Position numbers and translations under genes: made by a program
Shown: positions 50,401 to 63,790 of the stretch, piece after piece
Layout: each line of letters begins with the position of its first letter
How positions within the stretch are numbered: position 1 is the first letter of the stretch
Notes under the pieces: generated by a model
Database searches by the model: none
Seen by the model: only the letters and a program-made list of their open reading frames with translations
Told to the model about the DNA's origin: nothing
Assembly (NCBI GenBank): GCA_019914995.1
Contig: CM034127.1
Span: 8,556,001 to 8,620,000 of the forward strand
DNA length: 64,000 bases
From: Acanthochlamys bracteata
Taxonomy: Eukaryota > Streptophyta > Magnoliopsida > Pandanales > Velloziaceae
Reading direction: 5' to 3'

Positions 50401-53400
50401 TAAGATATTCTGCCTTTTCCAAAATGTGAGCTGGATGCTTAGTAAAGACCATCTATGCTTGGTAGCAAAGGTGGTAAAGGTCAATCATTGGCATTCAGCA
50501 AAATAATGTGGTTAAAAGAAGAAAGGATACATTAATAATTCTGGCTAAAAGCAGAGAAGTATACACTCAATATCGACTACACACACATACACACCAAAAG
50601 AACAGATTCCTCAAATGCGTGACGAATGGAATCCATCAGCTTGTTTATGAAATTAATCGCATGAGCACATAGCCTTGTGTTCTAATTGTTCGGCATTCAG
50701 GTTAAAATAGGCTAACAAAGACATACATGTACAGAAGTCTTAAGCTACTACCATACTTGTCACTTGTTGGATGACCGCTAGGATCATAAGAAATAGCTGC
50801 AAACACAACTACATACGAAAACATAGCATAGCTACGCATAATTCAAGGTTTGAATTTAAATGATAACATTTAAATGATAAATTTCTATGTTTTTGCATCA
50901 AGATAAGGTATATACTTTGATAATTGAGCAAATGCCTGTAAATTTTCAGGAGTCCCCTCTGCCTAGAACATTGAACAAATAACTTTGATGCAACCATCTC
51001 TACCGGGTGGATGCTCAAGCCTGAGATAGACTTCAGAAGTTCACAAGTGCTGGAGTTGGAAGCCTGCACAAATAAGAACCAACATAATAATAAAGAAATA
51101 GATATAGTCTAACTCAAACATGCATATTGACCAAGAAGGACAATATACTACAACTAACAGTTATGCTCAAGCCAGGGGAACTTATTGATGACTATAAGTT
51201 ATGAATGTCTATATAGGAAACCCTCAAGCCATCCACAAATTATATGGACAGTGACGGTCCCAATTGAACTGCGTGCTACTTAATGGCCAACATGCCAAAC
51301 AGCCTACATCCCCTTGAACACGAGCTCTTGCACTTCGTCCAAATTAGGATGCCAGAAGAGTATCTCCTGCAGATGGAAAATTACTTGGAATCTACTTGCA
51401 AATCGCCCTATAAGATAAAGTCCAATCTCAACCATTCAATCATATACCTTCATGCCTAGTTATGAACCTGTTGTTGGTGGATAATAGCAACAGGCGTGTA
51501 CTGACCTCTTTCAAGATATCACATGTCAAGTTATATTTAGCACATACACTTGCATCTCAAACCCCGGTAACCATGTATCTGTAAAAGAATATCCATCAGA
51601 TGAACACTTCTTGCATATATGCAAGCGCTTGCATTATGCAGAACCACAGAGATCAATATTTTGACTTGTATAAAAACTTATTAGAAATTGGGCAGTAAGG
51701 ATTTCTTGATAAAATATAAGCTTTCAAATTAGCTATTGTATGAGAGTTCATGAATTTTCTTTAATATTTTCTCATACTTTTGGGTAGTATTTAGGGCAAT
51801 CCCAGTTTATGGAACTTAAAATATCAAAACTTTAGATCATTTACAAGTTCGCGACTTACATCTTGTGTTTCCATTAAACTTACTTTAGAATCTCATTCTA
51901 AGTGGTTGTTAAAATGGCACCATACATTTGTCCACCTCATCATTTGCAACCAATGTACAGATAAGTTAAGCCTCATGTTCACCTTCTGACTTACCCTCAA
52001 AATAGGTTAAATTCAGTAACCTTCAAACTGATGAACCAGCCTTAATTTCTTATCCAATTTATCGAACCCCAATTTTGCTATTCTTTATCTAACCGACAAA
52101 GCCAAGTTGATGGTGGTAGGTTGGATAGTAGTGGAATTTATAGTTGGTTCAATGGTGATACTAGATGAGGCTACACCAGTTGAAATCTAGCAAGGACCGA
52201 AATCTTCCAAGCTCGGACCAAGAGCTTGAAATTGGCTTCACAATAGTGGCTTGTCAAAATATCTGCTAATTGAACTGAGCTGTAATCAAAACAAAGCGAA
52301 CGATAAGCGTTCCTACTGCCAATGTTTCTATAAAAAGGGAAATTGCAACTCAACACGTTTTGAGTTGGACTATCAATATTATCAAAGAATAATTGAGGAG
52401 GATGTGGTAATGGATTACCAATATCAAATAGCAAGTATGTATTTCATACAAGCTCAGTTGTTGCTAAGGCCAGAGCATGATATTTTGCATCCACTATAGA
52501 TAAAGTAACTCTGCCTTGATTCTTGAAATTTTTGAGGATGATAAAAAATCATATCACACATTCAGTTGAAGTTGTTTCAGTGCGAAGGCGGAGGTGAATT
52601 TGCAAGTCAAGATTTTCTTGAACACCTAGCATGATGTGGAACGAAAAAAACAAATGAGTTCTCATGTAACCCCAATGGAGTCGCCCAAAGAAAGCACTGA
52701 CATTTTGAAACCAGCCTTACGCTACTTCTTCATGCTAAGATGCCATTGTGTATCTGAGTTGAAAGTTTCAGAACCACAGTTTATCTTACCAATATGCCAC
52801 CATCATCATGTCCTGATTTTTTTAGACTCCATCTTATAAATTATTTGGACGAATCCATTATTCTTTCTTGAGAATTTTTTGGAACAGGTGCTTTCCTTAA
52901 GGAACTGTTTTTGACATAAGCTTGAACCTCAATATTTTCTGCGTGTATTCATGAGATATAGTCAATTACACAAAGGATATCACTGCATTCCTCGATATTC
53001 AGTTAGTAAATCGTAGCATGTGGTCTTCGATGAACATTCATTCCCATATGCCAATATCAAGATCATTTCTAAAACTTCTACCACATAGGGAAGCTTGTTA
53101 CACATCCATATCTTTATGAGTGGATTATAGCACCTGCTAGCTTTCAACCTTGCAACTCATGAGGTCTATCTGCGTTAGTGCTTTCCAAACAAGGTCCTAT
53201 CATAACCCTGTATGCTTTTTTTCAAACATCAACGTCTACAAGTACAGAGCCAACCGCACCACCGCTTTATACCTATGTACTTTTCACCTATGTGAAACTT
53301 CAATTACAACCAATCTTATACATAACTCACGCTCACCACCTAAAACCACAACCAGAAATCTAGCCTTATTGGGACCCAGCATTGAACCCACTACAATCCC

Positions 53401-56400
53401 ACCTAGCACCCTAATATAACCTCAACCAGACCCACCATTGAATCCACACCATCCTACCTGTCACCAGCAACTTAGCTTTAATTGGCCCCTCCTCAACCCT
53501 ATCGAGTAACGCATATCCAAGAAACAAAGCTTCGTTTTGCTCTGAACCAAAAATAAGTAACAAAGTGTATAGAAGATAATTGATATGCCGAAGAATTAAA
53601 TACTCTCACCACCAAAGTGAGTCTCTGTGTTTACAATGCACAGAGCTAGATATGGTTAACAGTAGGATTTCTTTCATTTATAAAGGCAAATATGGAAGGC
53701 TAGCTAGGACCAAAATCTTCTGAAGCAAGAGTTCTTGTATCATTCCTTATAAGCTTGATTTTGCTTGTCTTTGAAACATCCTAGATGCTCATTAGCTTTT
53801 AATCCAATTAACTATCCTTATCAATGAGCACTATAATCGCTCTGGTGTGTCAATACATAAGAGGAAGGCTAAAATATCGAAAAGGAAATTTGAAATTTAG
53901 TTGCAAAGATATAGGAACTTCTTCAAGAATTTCATATCAGCTGACACAAAGAAGAGAAACGAATTGATTGCATATACAGAATGCTTACAAGTTCATTCAA
54001 GAACTACATATTTAAATGGAAAACAAAAGTTCAAGTATATGTTGAGATCGCCTAACGCAATGGAATTCTCATTTTTAAAATCAAAGATAAAATATTTGGT
54101 CAACAATGCCCATATGGCAGCTTTGCACTGAAACTAGGACTTCATAAAGAAATTGGACTACCTTATTACTAATGTTGGACCTTCAAATTAAGTTAGATTC
54201 GGGCTAGTAGCCGAATAGCGGAGGGTGGCGCCTAAATGACAAACGGGTTAGCTAACTTGTTAGGTAGACCAGCGTCTCGCCTTTATCTGCATCGAGTTTG
54301 GCACTGGCTCTATGGGTTTAACACCCACGTTTGTTAGTAGTCCCACAGCAACTGAATGCTGAATAGAGTATGTGCTTATAGGTAGGAGATGCTAACCCTC
54401 AAGAAATTGACCAATCATTGTTGTATGGGACACGATCCTACAAGTAAACTTTCTTGTTCTTGTCTTTTGAAGTCTCTATATCAGTTGATTAACAGAATAT
54501 AAAAGAGTAATTACATTGTACAACTTTTTTTTTGGCAGCCAAGAAGTGGTAGGTCTGCAGCATGAATCGTTCAAACAGAAACACAAATATTCATTATATA
54601 ACTTATGGAGAGTAAGCTACTTCCAAGAAAAATGAGAGAGGATGAATGAATGCGTTTGTTGAATGCCTAGCCACACATCTGGAAGACTTTGAAAGGCATA
54701 CACGGATTCATCAAAACTGAATGCATGTCCAAAGATGGGAAACTAGGGTTGAAGGACCAATGTTCCAACCATGACTACGAAGTATCCAAATTATACTCAA
54801 ACATACCTCAACAACTGTTGGAACTGACTCCATACTAGGTAGTGGCTGTAGGGCAAGCAAAGAAAGAAATGCATCTGTATCAACTTCGTACCTGGTGGCA
54901 CTGATGGAAGCTAGTGAGACTTTAATCAAATTGCCTCAATTCTAGAAACCTTTCTATCAAAATCTATACATGAAATGATACTCTAATGATCAATTAAGGG
55001 CTTGCCAACTCGGCATTACTATATAGAAAGTAGTGCATTGCAGTTGTCATCATCTAGACTACTATCTAATTTCTTTGGCTGATATGTTCATACTGAAAGG
55101 AAAATGTCAACTGTAAGAGCATCTAATACTTCAATTTTGAGCAAAAATTACATTGTTAAAAAGCTGCTGGTAAGTTCTTCAAACCATGTACTTACCTGTC
55201 ATTCTTTGAAGGCAATATTATAACTGCACGTGCTTTATTTGCTGCTGCTCTTTCAAAGGATTTTGTTAAGCTAAGGCTGCAACTGAAATTGGACATAGTT
55301 CAATAAAGTAAACTTGGTAGCACAACCATAGAGCAAAAATATAAAAGACATTTTAGTATCTGGTGAACAATGAAAAATAAATACTATGCCAGCTTAATTT
55401 ATTTTTGAATCTTTTTAATTATAACATCTTCACAAATCCTAAGCTTTTGAACATAATAGCAAACTGGTATGCAACATTCTTATAAGCATTTTCCTTAATT
55501 TAGATCCAAATAGACATTATATAGTTGTATGTATTTACGTTTTAAATAAGTAGAATTTACTACAAATATATGACATATTTGATAAAACATTTACACATGT
55601 CCTAGGGTGATTCCTCAACTCTACTATCCCTTCCTTTTGGCTGCTTCCTACAAGAAATGTCTAAATTTGTAAACATCTATGATTAATGAGTTTGTAAACC
55701 TTATACATACACTAAAGCTCCATGTAGCACTTAGATTTTTCCCAAGATTTGGTTCATTAATATGTCTAACATGAGTTTAAATATTGTTCTCTAATTGAGT
55801 ATACACTTATAAATATGAAATTATAAGATTGCAGAATATCTTCAGTAGTGAAATCTCTTTAGGCGATATCTTATAAAAGCTAATGTGATTAATTCCCAAA
55901 CTAACGAATCTAGATAAGCGTTAAGTACTAAAACATGCACCTTTAGTGGAGAAATTTTTGTTGCAAAATTCACAGCACTGATATAGACTAATTTAGAACA
56001 CTGAGGACAAAAGAGTAAGATAGTTCGCAACGGATACTTCACAATTCACGTTAACTCCTACCTTAAGGAGTCGTATAGGGCAGAAGGGAGAAACATTATC
56101 ATAAAGCAGAATATACAAGTGGTCTTAGCTACTATCTTTCAGTTGATATATACACACCTGATTATGAAGTCATTACAAAGGAGCATACGTAGATTCCAAG
56201 TTTTTTCCTGCTAGATTATCTAATACTTCATCTGTTCATGATCCTTCAAATCAAAGAGAAATAAAAACAAATTTTGAGAATTCCATCCATTTATCCATAG
56301 CTGCCGTCAAGGATGTGAACTATGAGGAAAACATCAGATAACACAGCTCCATTGTATGTAGCTTTAAGCGAAATCATCTAACTCTAGATGACTCGATCTT

Positions 56401-59400
56401 TGATTCCAATTTTTGCTACTCAAATCAGAGACCATCTTTTAATGCATGGCCACCTAGGTCTTTATACATTCACATCGAGACGGAAAGCACCTCTAAAGTT
56501 ATATAAATATGACGTTTATTACATAACGAACATACTATATTATATGTAAATATTAAGGAAATAATCACATAGTCTACCACAGAAAAATGCTAGCACTTGG
56601 AAATACCTTTTTGTAAAGACGTCAATATGGTTCAGATCTTTAGCAATGCTATCCCCAAGTTTCTCCATTTGCTTCCTTGGGAGATCAGATAGGAGGAGGA
56701 CTCTTTGCTTCCTTCAAAGTATAGATTGATTAAACTTGAACAAGGTACAGATAAACATTTTCAAAGAAAATATTTACCTAGCAGTGGCAGTACCTAAGCG
56801 GATAGAAGATTTATGATATTTGTTCAGCTGTTTTAGTATAAACATCAGATGACTATTAACTCCGCAAATAACAATATGATCCTTCTCCATAACATTTAGC
56901 TGTGCCCCTTCTCGTATCTTTCGCATGTTATTCTGATAGTATCAAAGTCTCAGAGAGAAACAATTAAACATTATCGTTAACATTGGCTTTGTTCCAAAAA
57001 GGTGCAAAAGCAGACTTACCCTAAACTGTTCTGTCATTGTGCTCAACAGACGAGAGTAGAATAACAGGCCCCAGATAGCAAGGACAAGACCAATAACACG
57101 TTCTAGACGAGTCTTTTGCTGCATAATTAAGTTAAAAGTAAACCACTCTTATTCCATAATTATTACAGCTAAAATAGGGTAAATCTATTAAGGTTAGTTT
57201 CAAAAGGCACAATTCATCCATGATTTACGTTTTGGCTCCAAATTGGCCGTTGTGTAAAATAAATGATCAAAATTTTGTTAGGAAACAAGAGCTGACCCTC
57301 AAGTGAGTAGAAGATGAACAAAGGCAAGCCCAAGCCTCCCAGAAGCAATCTTCTAGTGGTTGTTTCTTGTCCCTAAGAAACAAAGGAAACAAATGCCTTT
57401 ACAAGAAGCAGTGATCAGAGCACTGTCATTGTACTTGCCAATACTTTAGCATTCATAAGTATTGTTCCAATTAAAATTCAAATGTAAGAAGTTTCAATTG
57501 CCTGCAAAGATTGTTTTCTTTTATTTTTTTGGATTACCAACTCTGACATAAGAGAAACTTTGATAAACATATATTTGCCATTGGTAATTACTATTCAGCT
57601 AGAATCACTCATGATCTAAAAGAAAAGAACTTGTAACCAGTCAGGCAAGTATTGACTTCACAGTTATACCATTTAACAGTACGCATAAGTTATTGACACA
57701 AACAAGCTTCCAATTGTTGCGTCTCTGCAGCAATCAAGTTAGAACAAAGAGTTCCAATATCTAGATGAAAGTATCTAGCTTTTCATAGGAAGGAAGTATA
57801 AAGAAGCAAAAGGTATGACTTGGTCTTAGAATTCAGTGTAACAAATAGTAGAATTCTTTTTCGACTTGTGATATATGGTGACAGGATTCACCAATTGATT
57901 CACATCTAAGAAAAGGGTAAAAGAATGTGATTATCTAGTTCTTAAGTAAAGAAGAAAAAAAGAAAGTAAAAGTTATTGGCTTATTGCATCAAATGATAAA
58001 ATCATGGTGTCCACTCAATGCTCATCCTAAGTGATTGCTGCACCACTAACTAAAAATTTCAACTTGTGAAGACTAAACAATTAAAGCCCAGTCATATAAA
58101 TAAGGGTCAAGAGATTAGCCTGAACGGATAAACATCATGTAGCTACAACCATAGATACTTGGAATTCAAAAAGAATTGCATCAAGTGCTTTATAGAATAG
58201 TAATAAGACAAGAAAATTACCTGAACTTGTAAAACAGGAAACCTCCAAGCAAGACAAATGAGAAACATGCAACAAGTAGTGCAACAAAAATCCTGCAAAG
58301 GCACAGATTTTGACTTAAATGTAAAACCAACAATGACACCAGAAAAGAAATTGATGAAGTTGCAGGCATAAAAACTACGAAACGCATTAAGCTTCGTCTG
58401 AACAAACTTGTTAGGAGCCAATTTGGATAAACCGCTGAAAAGGCCAGAAAAGCGTACCCTTAGATATTTGGTTGATCACTATTTGATACGTATGTCCTTG
58501 TAAAATTGTTATGATAAGCATTTTTAAATAATAACACATGCATAGTTAAATATTCTAGTTATATGGATTTCTATAATACACAATCCATCATTTAATATTA
58601 TGCATTACAAAGTTTACTATAGAGTAGATTATAATTATTCCTAAACGATTCTTGAATGTGAAAAGTAAGTTTCTGTGAATGAAAATTGCTTCATTAGATT
58701 TACAATTGCATGTTACACAGTATATAAAAACTCAACATATATTCACAAAGATCATATTCTCCAAAACCCAAAAAAAAAAAAAGTAAAAAAATTCTACAAA
58801 GCATTGACCTCAAGTTAAGAAACAATGAGAGCCATTCCACAAGTAAACTTGACTCATCCTTTGTTCACCAAGAGTCTAGCTAAGAGTTTAACAAGTTGTT
58901 AGTATTCTCTATGTAAACTAGTTCAAGAGGTAAGACCTAATGCTCAAATATACTTGCATTTACGTATCTAACTTCCCTTCTAGTACTTAGAGAAGGTGAA
59001 GAGAAAGACATCTTAGACATAAGATGACCTACGTGCCGATATTTCGTTCAAGCTGCATGTTGAACAAATAATAGAGCCGGGCAATGCTCCATCTGATATC
59101 ATGAAATGATGGAAATGATACATCCAACTGGAGAGGCACAGGTCTTTTTGTAGAATTAGAGACGCAAGCAAATTGCAAGCCAGCACTACCAAAAAGCTGG
59201 AGGATTAATTTTTTCAGCCCGCCAAGAGTCCTCAGAAGAATACATGCTTGATCAAATTTTATTCTTTTGCTGATGAAATAGAACTGCAAGCATCCCAAAC
59301 TAATCCACAACCCATTTCCCTGAAATATGTAGTAAGAACATAATAACTGAACCATTGAAAGAGAACAGAGCAAGGATTTACAAACACTACCAGAAAATAA

Positions 59401-62400
59401 ATTAAATTGCTATTTACAATTAGAATAGTTAACTTTTAGTCCTAGCTTTTAATTCTGATTTCCATGTCAGTCAAAAATCTGGAAACAGGAGTAGCCACAA
59501 TAAAATCAGAGCAAAACACTAGTAGCAAAGCTCTCAAACTAAGAGCACAAGCTTCAAAAAGTAGAAAGTGATGGAATCAAGTAGCAATATTATGGTGTGA
59601 ATAGGTTCAGATACCTCTGGATCACAGTAATCATGGTCTCAAAGAATATGTAGATGACAACCACCTAAAGTTTCACAAATTTAATAGGAGCAAGTTCGGC
59701 TAATTCTTTCCATGTAGTGTACATAAAGTCTAAATAAAATTAGAGTAATACCCAATGTAATTATTTTCCTTTTTTTTAACAAAGCCAACATAAAAACAAC
59801 AACAACAAACTAAGCTTTTATCCCATTTAAGAAGAGTCGGCTACATGAATCCCTTTTTTCCATTCCGTTCGGTTATGCACCAGATTTAGCGAAAAATCTA
59901 ATTCCTCTAAACTCTTCACCACCATCCTAGACCAAGTTAATTTTGGTCTATCCCTTCTCCTAAAGTGCTCGACGGGAATCGCATCGTTCTTATGAACTGC
60001 AGTTAGGTCTGTGCAAAATATGTCCGAACTATCTACGTTTACCTTCCCCTCTAACTTATCGTCGATCGGCGTAACAGCTGCTTGTTGGCATATATTCACA
60101 TTTAGTATTTTGTCCATTCTAGTATATCATACATCCATCTTAGTATACTTATTTTCGTTACGCTTATCTTATGGACATCTTGACTTTTAACAGCCTAACA
60201 CTCACTACCATATAGCATTGCATGCCGAATATAAAATTTTTTGTTTTTTGGAATCCTAAGCTCCAACTTTGTGCAGATCCTTTAAGTACTATGACAAACA
60301 CAAATGCTATCAAAAAAACATTCCAAGTTCCAAACAATACAGAAGTTTCTACTAGAAACTAAACAGAAATTTAGGTAAATTGAAACAATAAGAAAAGAGA
60401 GACAATACATGGCACAAGATCGTACCTTATAAAAGCAAGTAGGATTATGCAGAGAGTTGGTGCGGAATAACCCAAGATCTGAAAAACAGAAATGAAGTTT
60501 CCTTATGATACTGTGTTGCTTCGTGCCTGGCAACCTACAATTTCCTGAAAAACAAATACTCCAATATGTCAGATAACATGAGCCTTTTGATACTTCTGTT
60601 TGTATGCTTTCTTAGTTCCAGGATTCTTCATTGCAGTCTAAAAATCAGAGGATAACATAAAATGCTATGTATGACCTTCTTTTAATCACCAAACGAACAA
60701 TATAAAAGCACATTTAGGAAAAAGGCTCGCTTATTGATGAACTTTTACTAGGTCCAAAACACTAGAGTCTATGTCTTGTACCACCACTAGGAAAGTACCC
60801 CATTATTGATGCACACATCCTACGTAAATACAAGCAATGTTTTAGCATACAAGCAATGTATCAGCATGAAATACCTTTTTCCTTGACTTTATATTATGGG
60901 AAATAACTCTGTATCAACAGTATGGACTATAATTTAGATTGGACCCAATCGAAGTGGACATATTCAGGGAACTAGTGTTATATACGAAAGGATATTAAAT
61001 GGCATAAAAAATTTCATAAAAAAATTGGAATGAGACCCACTTATACTCATAACTTTCGGAGTTACAAAATGACTAAAACAGTCAAGATAAATGATCTAAC
61101 CTTCGTCTATTTCTGATATCACTATGACAATATTACTGGGCAAACACTACGGTGATCAACAGTAATCACTAGACTCACTCATAATGGTGAATCATAGCCA
61201 AAAGAGTTGATTCCACCAGGAAAGAGTAGCCATTATAAACCAAAGTATTTAATTGCGAAATGACAGTTCGTGTAGAAATGATAGTAGTTCTCAGCGGTGC
61301 TTACTAGTGACTGCTTCATTTAGTAGTCCGCAAACTCGATGGACAATGGTCATTTGGAGAGCGTAGTAGTGGCCAATGACTCATCCAACACAAAAGGATA
61401 GTGGTCAATCAGGATGGAAAAACATGGTTCAAGATGGTGCAACAAAAGTTGGCTTTAGATGACAGTGCAGAAAAGCGGTGCTTGTTGGAAGTCGAGGTGT
61501 TCAAGGTGACAGTCTAACAACCTGGATCATACATGAATCACAACCAAAGGTGACAGTTTAGCCTTTGGGTATTGATAGTGCTCCTATATCTATTTCCTGT
61601 TGATGGCTGCGGATCAATCATAGTGTGGTGAAAATCATGCTCGAAGTTCTCATTCTGTGTTCTTTACTAACCTATTTTGCAATAGTGTGGAGCTTACAAT
61701 AATGCTAATTCTATAAGTAAGTCAAAAGATATATCCATTCTATCAAAAGTATATGATTATGAAACAAATATTGAGTTTTATCCCGAAAGGGAAGGATTCT
61801 GCATGAGAAACAACTGAATAAATCTATGCCAAGTAACAAGCTATTGACTAATAAACCTTTAGAATTGTGATGCATATTAGGTTTACCAGATTCAAGATTA
61901 ATGAAAAACTGCTTTTGCTAATTGCTCCAAGGCACAAACCCAAAGTACAAGGAAATATGAGAAAAAATATTTCAAATATATAATGATTTATTGATGAAAT
62001 ACTTTTAATATCCATTCCACCATTTATAATCACTTATTCTTTAGATTGATACTTAAATTTATAAGCATTTACCCAAATGATATCATTGCTGCAATGCAAA
62101 GAGACAGCTTAAAAAAAGATGTAGGAGAGTCTACAACCTGTGCCACTTTTGCAAGACCAATGCCTGTGCAATGCCCTTGGCATCGTCCAATCATTATAGT
62201 AGTCACGGTTCCTGACATTCAAGAAAAATAAACGTTGAGCCCATAATGGAAAGGATAAAACAGAATTTGAACACACTGCTTCTATAGTCACAGTGAATCC
62301 ACAACAAAATAATTAACATCAACCATCTAACAACCGCAGAAATAGCTCTTCTTATTTTCAGAAATTTCGCAGATAAGAAACATAATACGATTTGAAAAGT

Positions 62401-62560
62401 AGATCAAATTAATAACAGGCTTGTCATAATTAACCAGAAACATGAATTTCATGAGATTGAAGAAACACCTATTGGAGTCTACAGAATGTGGAACTGGTTT
62501 AGGGATGGAACGAGGGGGGTTCCAAGGGATTGCTATCTTCATCAGCATCCCTGAACTCAT
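44436..62560 (-). CDS. POLLUX-like ion channel, plastid envelope (PEC1/PEC2 type)
   Basis: Twenty-three exons close in frame to 824 aa: 62469-62560, 60426-60534, 59033-59319, 58221-58292, 57297-57372, 57020-57118, 56778-56932, 56607-56711, 55196-55282, 54807-54891, 50916-51063, 50209-50285, 50030-50110, 49209-49394, 49008-49121, 45785-45877, 45593-45719, 45434-45510, 45163-45210, 44991-45060, 44832-44905, 44615-44725, 44436-44537. It matches the Arabidopsis POLLUX-like pair At5g02940/At5g43745, plastid envelope cation channels linked to stromal calcium signals, relatives of CASTOR/DMI1. A basic N terminus suits plastid import. Membrane segments: [20 protein letters not shown] and [18 protein letters not shown], with the pore-loop [15 protein letters not shown] between. 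Two RCK-like domains follow ([25 protein letters not shown]). The tail is [15 protein letters not shown]. The exon 1-2 junction is the least certain part. Confidence 0.9.
45878..49007 (-). other. Intron of 3.1 kb in the POLLUX-like gene
   Basis: Separates the exons ending SVL and starting EILSDAS. It contains a MITE-like block (48022-48280) and otherwise unassigned sequence. It is one of the two very long introns that account for the 18-kb gene length. Confidence 0.75.
48022..48280. mobile_element. MITE-like element in a POLLUX-like intron
   Basis: The left end AGGGAGTGTATGGGAGTG...CTTTTGAAAAG and the right end GAAAAGCTGCTTTTC...GCCAAACAGCCCCT are imperfectly inverted. The core shares TAGAAAGTTTA(T/C)TGA with the block at 42.5 kb. 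It is less A/T-pure than the other copies. Confidence 0.5.
49122..49208 (-). other. Predicted GC-AG intron (87 bp) in the POLLUX-like gene
   Basis: Read on the minus strand, the exon end AAG is followed by GCATGA instead of GT, and the intron closes with a normal CAG. Joining across it restores the family sequence ([15 protein letters not shown]) with phase 0 kept and exons of 62 and 38 codons. No nearby GT gives an in-frame join. GC-AG introns are a known minority class in plants. Confidence 0.7.
52165..52515 (-). mobile_element. Copia retrotransposon fossil, 3' polyprotein piece
   Basis: The minus-strand translation resembles the RNase H and C-terminal end of a Ty1/Copia polyprotein (phrases such as [16 protein letters not shown] and VQLADIL). 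It is a broken, old fragment without LTRs, embedded in an intron of the POLLUX-like gene. Confidence 0.7.
52530..53540 (+). mobile_element. Copia retrotransposon fossil, integrase-region piece
   Basis: The plus-strand translation resembles the second half of a Copia integrase core and the linker after it ([20 protein letters not shown] and [11 protein letters not shown]-like phrases). It is broken by many interruptions and lacks LTRs. It lies next to, but in opposite orientation to, the RNase H piece, so the two are either separate insertions or one rearranged copy. Confidence 0.7.
59797..60240 (-). mobile_element. RTE-clade LINE, 5'-truncated 3' end
   Basis: The minus strand encodes the typical C-terminal end of plant RTE LINEs: [32 protein letters not shown], then a stop. 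The usual TTG-rich simple tail follows (the complement of ACAACAACAAC at 59797-59808). The plus-strand phrase GAGTCGGCTACATGAATCCC is the familiar mark of this family. Only about 0.4 kb remains, the usual result of 5'-truncated insertion. It lies in an intron of the POLLUX-like gene. Confidence 0.8.
60535..62468 (-). other. First intron of the POLLUX-like gene
   Basis: 1.9 kb between exons 1 and 2. A short open stretch at about 62140-62215 has plausible splice borders, but joining exon 1 directly to exon 2 already gives a continuous frame, so it was not included. No repeat family was identified. Confidence 0.55.
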
Positions 62561-62574
62561 CTTCGGTCTCTCTA

Positions 62575-62735
62575 TTTCTTGAACTTAAAAAAAAGGAAAA
62601 GAAAAGAAAATTTTGAGGCGCTATCCACTCAGTGATCGGTGAGATGCCAATAGAGCCAAATTAAATCAATCTCTGAATCTCATCGAGGAGGAACGACAGA
62701 GAGAGAGGTTCAACAATTCGGTAGCACAGAGGGTT
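62575..62735 (-). promoter_or_regulatory. Leader and upstream region of the POLLUX-like gene
   Basis: On the minus strand this carries CT-rich leader-like sequence before the ATG at 62560, including AACCCTCTGTG and CTCTCTCTGT words. No TATA box could be fixed. Confidence 0.4.
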
Positions 62736-62736
62736 A

Positions 62737-62941
62737 GGATGTGTTTATTTAGGAAATAAATTCAATAAACTTGAGTTTTAAAAATAAATTTAAAAATTAA
62801 AATTAAAATATAAAAATATATCTTTTTATTAATAATAAACTTTAAAATTAAATTATAAAAATTTATAAAAATTTTAATTTAACTTATTTATTTATTTTAT
62901 ATTAAAATTTAATAAAAAAATTTAAGGTGATAATAAATATC
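62737..62941. mobile_element. AT-rich MITE, family B-like copy
   Basis: Begins GGATGTGTTTATTTAGGAAA and ends GGTGATAATAAATATCTGG around an A/T core. It resembles the copies at 23.9-24.5 and 30.6 kb and lies 180 bp upstream of the POLLUX-like start. Confidence 0.5.
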
Positions 62942-62949
62942 TGGAATGT

Positions 62950-63565
62950 GCAGATCCATTCCATACACGAACCATGGACAGATACCAGGTTAGTTCTTTT
63001 TTTTCTTGGGGGGTTCGAAATTTCGATAAAAGTAACAAATAGACAAGCAAATCTATGATGCATAAGACTTATCCACTATTCTAGATTGCAAGTTCCATGA
63101 AACATAAATTTGTTATTTTTTACTGATAATTCAAGGGATTCATCAGTCTAATTTAACATCTCTCTGGTTAAAGAGGTTGCGGACCGTATCAATAGTTCAA
63201 TACAGTTGGTATTTAGGTAAAGAATTATTTTGGCTAATTTGGATCTCAAGAAATAAAATAATTAAATTGTTACGGTGTTGTTTTTTACTTACCGCCAAAC
63301 AAATAGCCCCCGGTTGAAATTTCCTGTTTTGTTTAATTCTCCCTTGTTTATTTGGTAGGTTGATGGTCGTTAATTCTATCAAGACATAAAAGCTAACACC
63401 TTATTAAGATGGTGAAATGAAAACTTAAATCATAAAACCTCAGCCTAAGTAATGGAATACTAGATAGTAGATACTGTTGGAGATTGAAGAACAGCACTAG
63501 AGGACTCAATCCATAGCCGCAAATCTCCCGTTATTATAAGATTTTATAAAAAAAATTTTAATTTA
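62950..63565. other. Intergenic, no gene recognised
   Basis: Mixed-composition DNA with no gene signal. Confidence 0.5.
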
Positions 63566-63570
63566 GTTTT

Positions 63571-63790
63571 AGGGAACGTTAGAGAGTGCATAGAATTTTT
63601 TTAGAATAAAAAATATTTTTTTGAAAAAAGTTTTTTTATTAAAAAAAATAATTGAAAATTAATAGAGTGCATAAATTTTTTATATTTTTTGAATATTTAA
63701 ATAAAATTTTTAATACTTATAAAAAATATATTAAAAAATATAAATTAAAAATTTTAAAAATTATTTTTTTAAAAAGCTTTTCTAAACACA
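63571..63790. mobile_element. AT-rich MITE, family A copy
   Basis: A/T-rich block from AGGGAACGTTAGAGAGTG to AAAAAGCTTTTCTAAACAC. It shares the ATACTTATAAAAAATATATT phrase with the copies at 22145 and 43998. Confidence 0.5.

Larger units (their letters stand above)
51064..54806 (-). other. Intron of 3.7 kb in the POLLUX-like gene, with repeat debris
   Basis: Lies between the exons encoding VPTVVE and [10 protein letters not shown]. It holds the two Copia fossil pieces listed separately and a GC-richer unassigned patch at 54170-54340. No host exon was found inside. Confidence 0.75.

Noticed and set aside
62109-62291. Possible extra 5' exon of the POLLUX-like gene
   Set aside because: It has plausible splice borders, but exon 1 joins exon 2 in phase without it, and its translation has no family match.
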